Below, in pieces: positions 5,523-7,467 of a stretch of DNA of 7,467 nt. The notes beneath the pieces are model-generated. The model was not told the origin of the DNA. It ran no database searches and worked only from the letters and a program-made list of their open reading frames with translations. Every line of letters starts with the position of its first letter. Position 1 is the first letter of the stretch. The translations under genes and the position numbers were made by a program. The DNA is from an uncultured Balneolaceae bacterium (lineage in GTDB: Bacteria; Bacteroidota; Rhodothermia; Balneolales; Balneolaceae): assembly GCA_937982515.1 (NCBI GenBank), contig CALJMB010000147.1:1-7467 (forward strand). The letters are read 5' to 3'.

Positions 5523-6503
5523 ATGCACCAGATAGACAGTAGTACCATCTTCAACCTTCTTTCATATCCTGACTTTATTCCATTTCTGCGTGAGGCTTTC
5601 AGCGGAGATAGTACCGTCCCTGAACGATTGCACTACACGTTCGGCAATGGATTGGGAGACATCCCGTCAACTCTGCTTGTGATGCCCGCGTGGCAGGATG
5701 GTTCTTACCTTGGTATTAAACTGGTTACACTCTCTCCTTACAACAGCGACATGGGTATTCCCACACTGCAGGGCGCCTATCTGCTGTTCAGTGCAAAAAA
5801 AGGAACACCTCTGGCGCTGTTCGATGCAAAAGCAATTACGGCCCGGCGCACCGCAGCCAAATCGGCCATCGCGGCCTCATTTCTTGCACGTAAGAATTCC
5901 GAAACGCTGCTGATGGTTGGAACCGGAACCCTGAGTACGGAGCTTATTCAGGCCCATTGCTCTGTATTGCCCATCAGAAAAGTATTAATATGGGAGCACA
6001 CAAAGGGAAAAGGGGATGAGGTAATAAAAAGGCTGCCCGAAATGGAACAGGATTTTGAAGTATGCAACGACCTGTCTGAAGCTGTACCCAAAGCCGATCT
6101 TATTTCTGTTGCCACCATGAGTGCGGAGCCGCTGATCAAAGGCCGCTGGCTGCAACCGGGCCAGCATCTGGATATGGTTGGCGCCTACCGCACCGACATG
6201 CGGGAAGCGGATGACGAGGCGCTCAGGCGTTCTTCTCTGTATATAGATCACAATGACGCCTGGGGCGGAACCGGCGAACTGGCTATCCCTCTGGAAGAAG
6301 GCGTGATCACCAGGGATGATGCCAAAGCTACCCTGTTTGAGATGTGCCGTGGAGAAAAAGAAGGCCGGAAGAACGACGGAGACATAACCTTCTTCAAATC
6401 CACAGGACACGCGCTGGAAGATCTGAGCGCGGCCCTGTTTGTGTACAGGCAACTTGAAACCAACCCAAACAGCGGAGGCCATCCAACCCGCTCAATACAC
6501 TAA
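5523..6503 (+). CDS. Ornithine cyclodeaminase-family reductase, probable pyrroline-2-carboxylate reductase
   Basis: The 326-residue protein belongs to the ornithine cyclodeaminase/mu-crystallin family. Visible features are GIKLVTLSP (64-72) with Lys66, ARRTAAKSAIAA (107-118) with the substrate-carboxylate arginine, a Rossmann loop VGTGTLS (132-138), DMVGAYRTDMRE (217-228) with Asp225, and FKSTGHALEDLSAA (291-304). True ornithine cyclodeaminases usually have GAGxQ at the Rossmann loop. GTGTLS is closer to the family's imine reductases, which reduce pyrroline-2-carboxylate to L-proline with NAD(P)H. In hydroxyproline loci such a reductase follows trans-3-hydroxy-L-proline dehydratase. Proline production from ornithine is the alternative. 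The epimerase gene follows after only 29 bases, so the two are probably co-transcribed. The ATG at 5523 lies in an A/T-rich leader without a Shine-Dalgarno sequence. Confidence 0.85.
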   Translation: MHQIDSSTIFNLLSYPDFIPFLREAFSGDSTVPERLHYTFGNGLGDIPSTLLVMPAWQDGSYLGIKLVTLSPYNSDMGIPTLQGAYLLFSAKKGTPLALFDAKAITARRTAAKSAIAASFLARKNSETLLMVGTGTLSTELIQAHCSVLPIRKVLIWEHTKGKGDEVIKRLPEMEQDFEVCNDLSEAVPKADLISVATMSAEPLIKGRWLQPGQHLDMVGAYRTDMREADDEALRRSSLYIDHNDAWGGTGELAIPLEEGVITRDDAKATLFEMCRGEKEGRKNDGDITFFKSTGHALEDLSAALFVYRQLETNPNSGGHPTRSIH

Positions 6504-6532
6504 TCACTACCTCAATTCCTAATTCCCAACCC

Positions 6533-7467
6533 ATGGCAGTAAAACGATTCTTCTGTATTGATGCCCACACCTGCGGGAACCCGGTGCGCCTGGTTGCCGG
6601 GGGAGGCCCGATGCTGGAAGGGGAAAACATGGCTGAAAAGCGCCAGCACTTTCTCCGGGAATACGACTGGATCCGCAGGGGACTGATGTTTGAACCCCGC
6701 GGACACGATATGATGTCTGGCAGCATATTGTTCCCGCCGTCCCACCCTGAAAACGATATAGGCATTCTGTTCATAGAAACCAGCGGCTGCCTTCCCATGT
6801 GCGGGCACGGCACCATCGGCACCGTTACCATAATGATCGAGGAAGGGCTGGTAACCCCTAAAACACCGGGAAAGCTGCGGCTTGAGGTTCCGGCAGGGCT
6901 GGTACTGGCAGACTACACACAGGAAGGCAAAAAAGTGACTTCCGTCCGGCTCACCAATGTAGCCAGCTATCTGCATTCCGAAGGGCTGGAGGTAGAATGT
7001 CCCGATTTGGGAATGTTGACAGTGGATGTGGCCTACGGCGGCAACTTCTATGCTATTGTAGATCCACAGGAAAACTTCCCCGGCCTGCAAGCGTTCAAGG
7101 CCGATCAGCTGATTAGCTGGAGCCGGGAGCTGAGGAAGAAGCTCAATGAGAAGCATGAGTTTGTCCACCCCGAAGACAGCCGCATCAGCGGACTGAGCCA
7201 CATCCTCTGGGCCGGAGAGACCCTCGATCCCAACGCTGCGGCGCGGAACGCCGTCTTTTATGGAGATAAAGCTATCGATCGCTCTCCCTGCGGCACGGGA
7301 ACATCAGCCCGTATGGCTCAGTGGGCAGCACAAGGCAAACTAAAGAAGGGCGGCCGGTTTATCCATGAAAGCATTATCGGCAGCCAGTTTGTGGGACGTG
7401 TGGAGGATGTTACTGAACTGAATGGAAAACCGGCCATCATTCCGAGCATTGAAGGATGGGCGCGCAT
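6533..7467 (+). CDS. 4-hydroxyproline epimerase, proline racemase family (3' end cut by window)
   Basis: The frame is open from the ATG at 6533 to the window edge, giving 311 residues without a stop. Family members are about 310-345 residues, and the sequence ends in IPSIEGWAR, close to the usual C-terminal motif, so perhaps 20 residues are missing. Both catalytic cysteines are present: Cys90 in MCGHGTIG (89-96) and Cys253 in DRSPCGTGTSAR (249-260). That pair supports racemisation or epimerisation, probably trans-4-hydroxy-L-proline to cis-4-hydroxy-D-proline. Trans-3-hydroxy-L-proline dehydratases of this family replace one cysteine, usually with threonine. The early DAHTCGNPVRLV (10-21) also fits 4-hydroxyproline epimerases. 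Proline racemase is the alternative, but the neighbours favour hydroxyproline. The enzyme is cofactor-independent and cytoplasmic. No Shine-Dalgarno sequence precedes the start. Confidence 0.93.
   Translation, partial: MAVKRFFCIDAHTCGNPVRLVAGGGPMLEGENMAEKRQHFLREYDWIRRGLMFEPRGHDMMSGSILFPPSHPENDIGILFIETSGCLPMCGHGTIGTVTIMIEEGLVTPKTPGKLRLEVPAGLVLADYTQEGKKVTSVRLTNVASYLHSEGLEVECPDLGMLTVDVAYGGNFYAIVDPQENFPGLQAFKADQLISWSRELRKKLNEKHEFVHPEDSRISGLSHILWAGETLDPNAAARNAVFYGDKAIDRSPCGTGTSARMAQWAAQGKLKKGGRFIHESIIGSQFVGRVEDVTELNGKPAIIPSIEGWAR

Noticed and set aside
6512..7201. 229-codon minus-strand frame opposite the epimerase gene
   Set aside because: The plus-strand frame carries both catalytic cysteine motifs, so the opposite frame is a by-product of codon composition.

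Overview
This window carries most of a predicted 4-hydroxyproline (and possibly 3-hydroxyproline) catabolic locus. Two genes on the minus strand, an AraC-type regulator and a fumarylacetoacetase-fold enzyme, are divergent from four plus-strand genes: a DHDPS-family Schiff-base enzyme, an alpha-ketoglutarate-semialdehyde-type aldehyde dehydrogenase, an ornithine cyclodeaminase-family reductase and a two-cysteine proline-racemase-family epimerase. The last gene runs off the right edge.

The organism is probably a member of Bacteroidota or Balneolota, by inference only. Base composition is moderate. Leaders are A/T-rich and mostly lack a Shine-Dalgarno sequence. The intergenic spacers are long and contain G/C-rich foldback repeats of a kind I associate with those genomes. 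No rRNA, tRNA or marker protein is present to settle it.

Layout: 1-288 has no gene but holds three 21-22 bp tandem repeats and several hairpins, possibly the end of a mobile element or a structured RNA. 289-1302 (-) is the FAH-fold enzyme and 1382-2323 (-) is the AraC-type regulator. 2324-2492 is a divergent control region with a good promoter toward the regulator and paired TATAC-like half-sites. 2493-3404 (+) is the DHDPS-family enzyme. 3405-3717 is a spacer holding a 70-nt foldback and a mirror-symmetric 139-nt cloverleaf inverted repeat. 3718-5262 (+) is the aldehyde dehydrogenase. 5263-5522 is a spacer with an 81-nt foldback. 5523-6503 (+) is the reductase. 6533-7467 (+) is the epimerase, missing its last few residues.

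How the genes could work together: the epimerase converts trans-4-hydroxy-L-proline to cis-4-hydroxy-D-proline. An oxidase or dehydrogenase not seen here would give pyrroline-4-hydroxy-2-carboxylate. The DHDPS-family enzyme would deaminate and dehydrate that to alpha-ketoglutarate semialdehyde, which the aldehyde dehydrogenase oxidises to alpha-ketoglutarate. The reductase fits the side path in which 3-hydroxyproline-derived pyrroline-2-carboxylate is reduced to L-proline. The role of the FAH-fold enzyme here is unclear. No clearly new defence or mobile system is visible. The most unusual signals are the structured non-coding elements.
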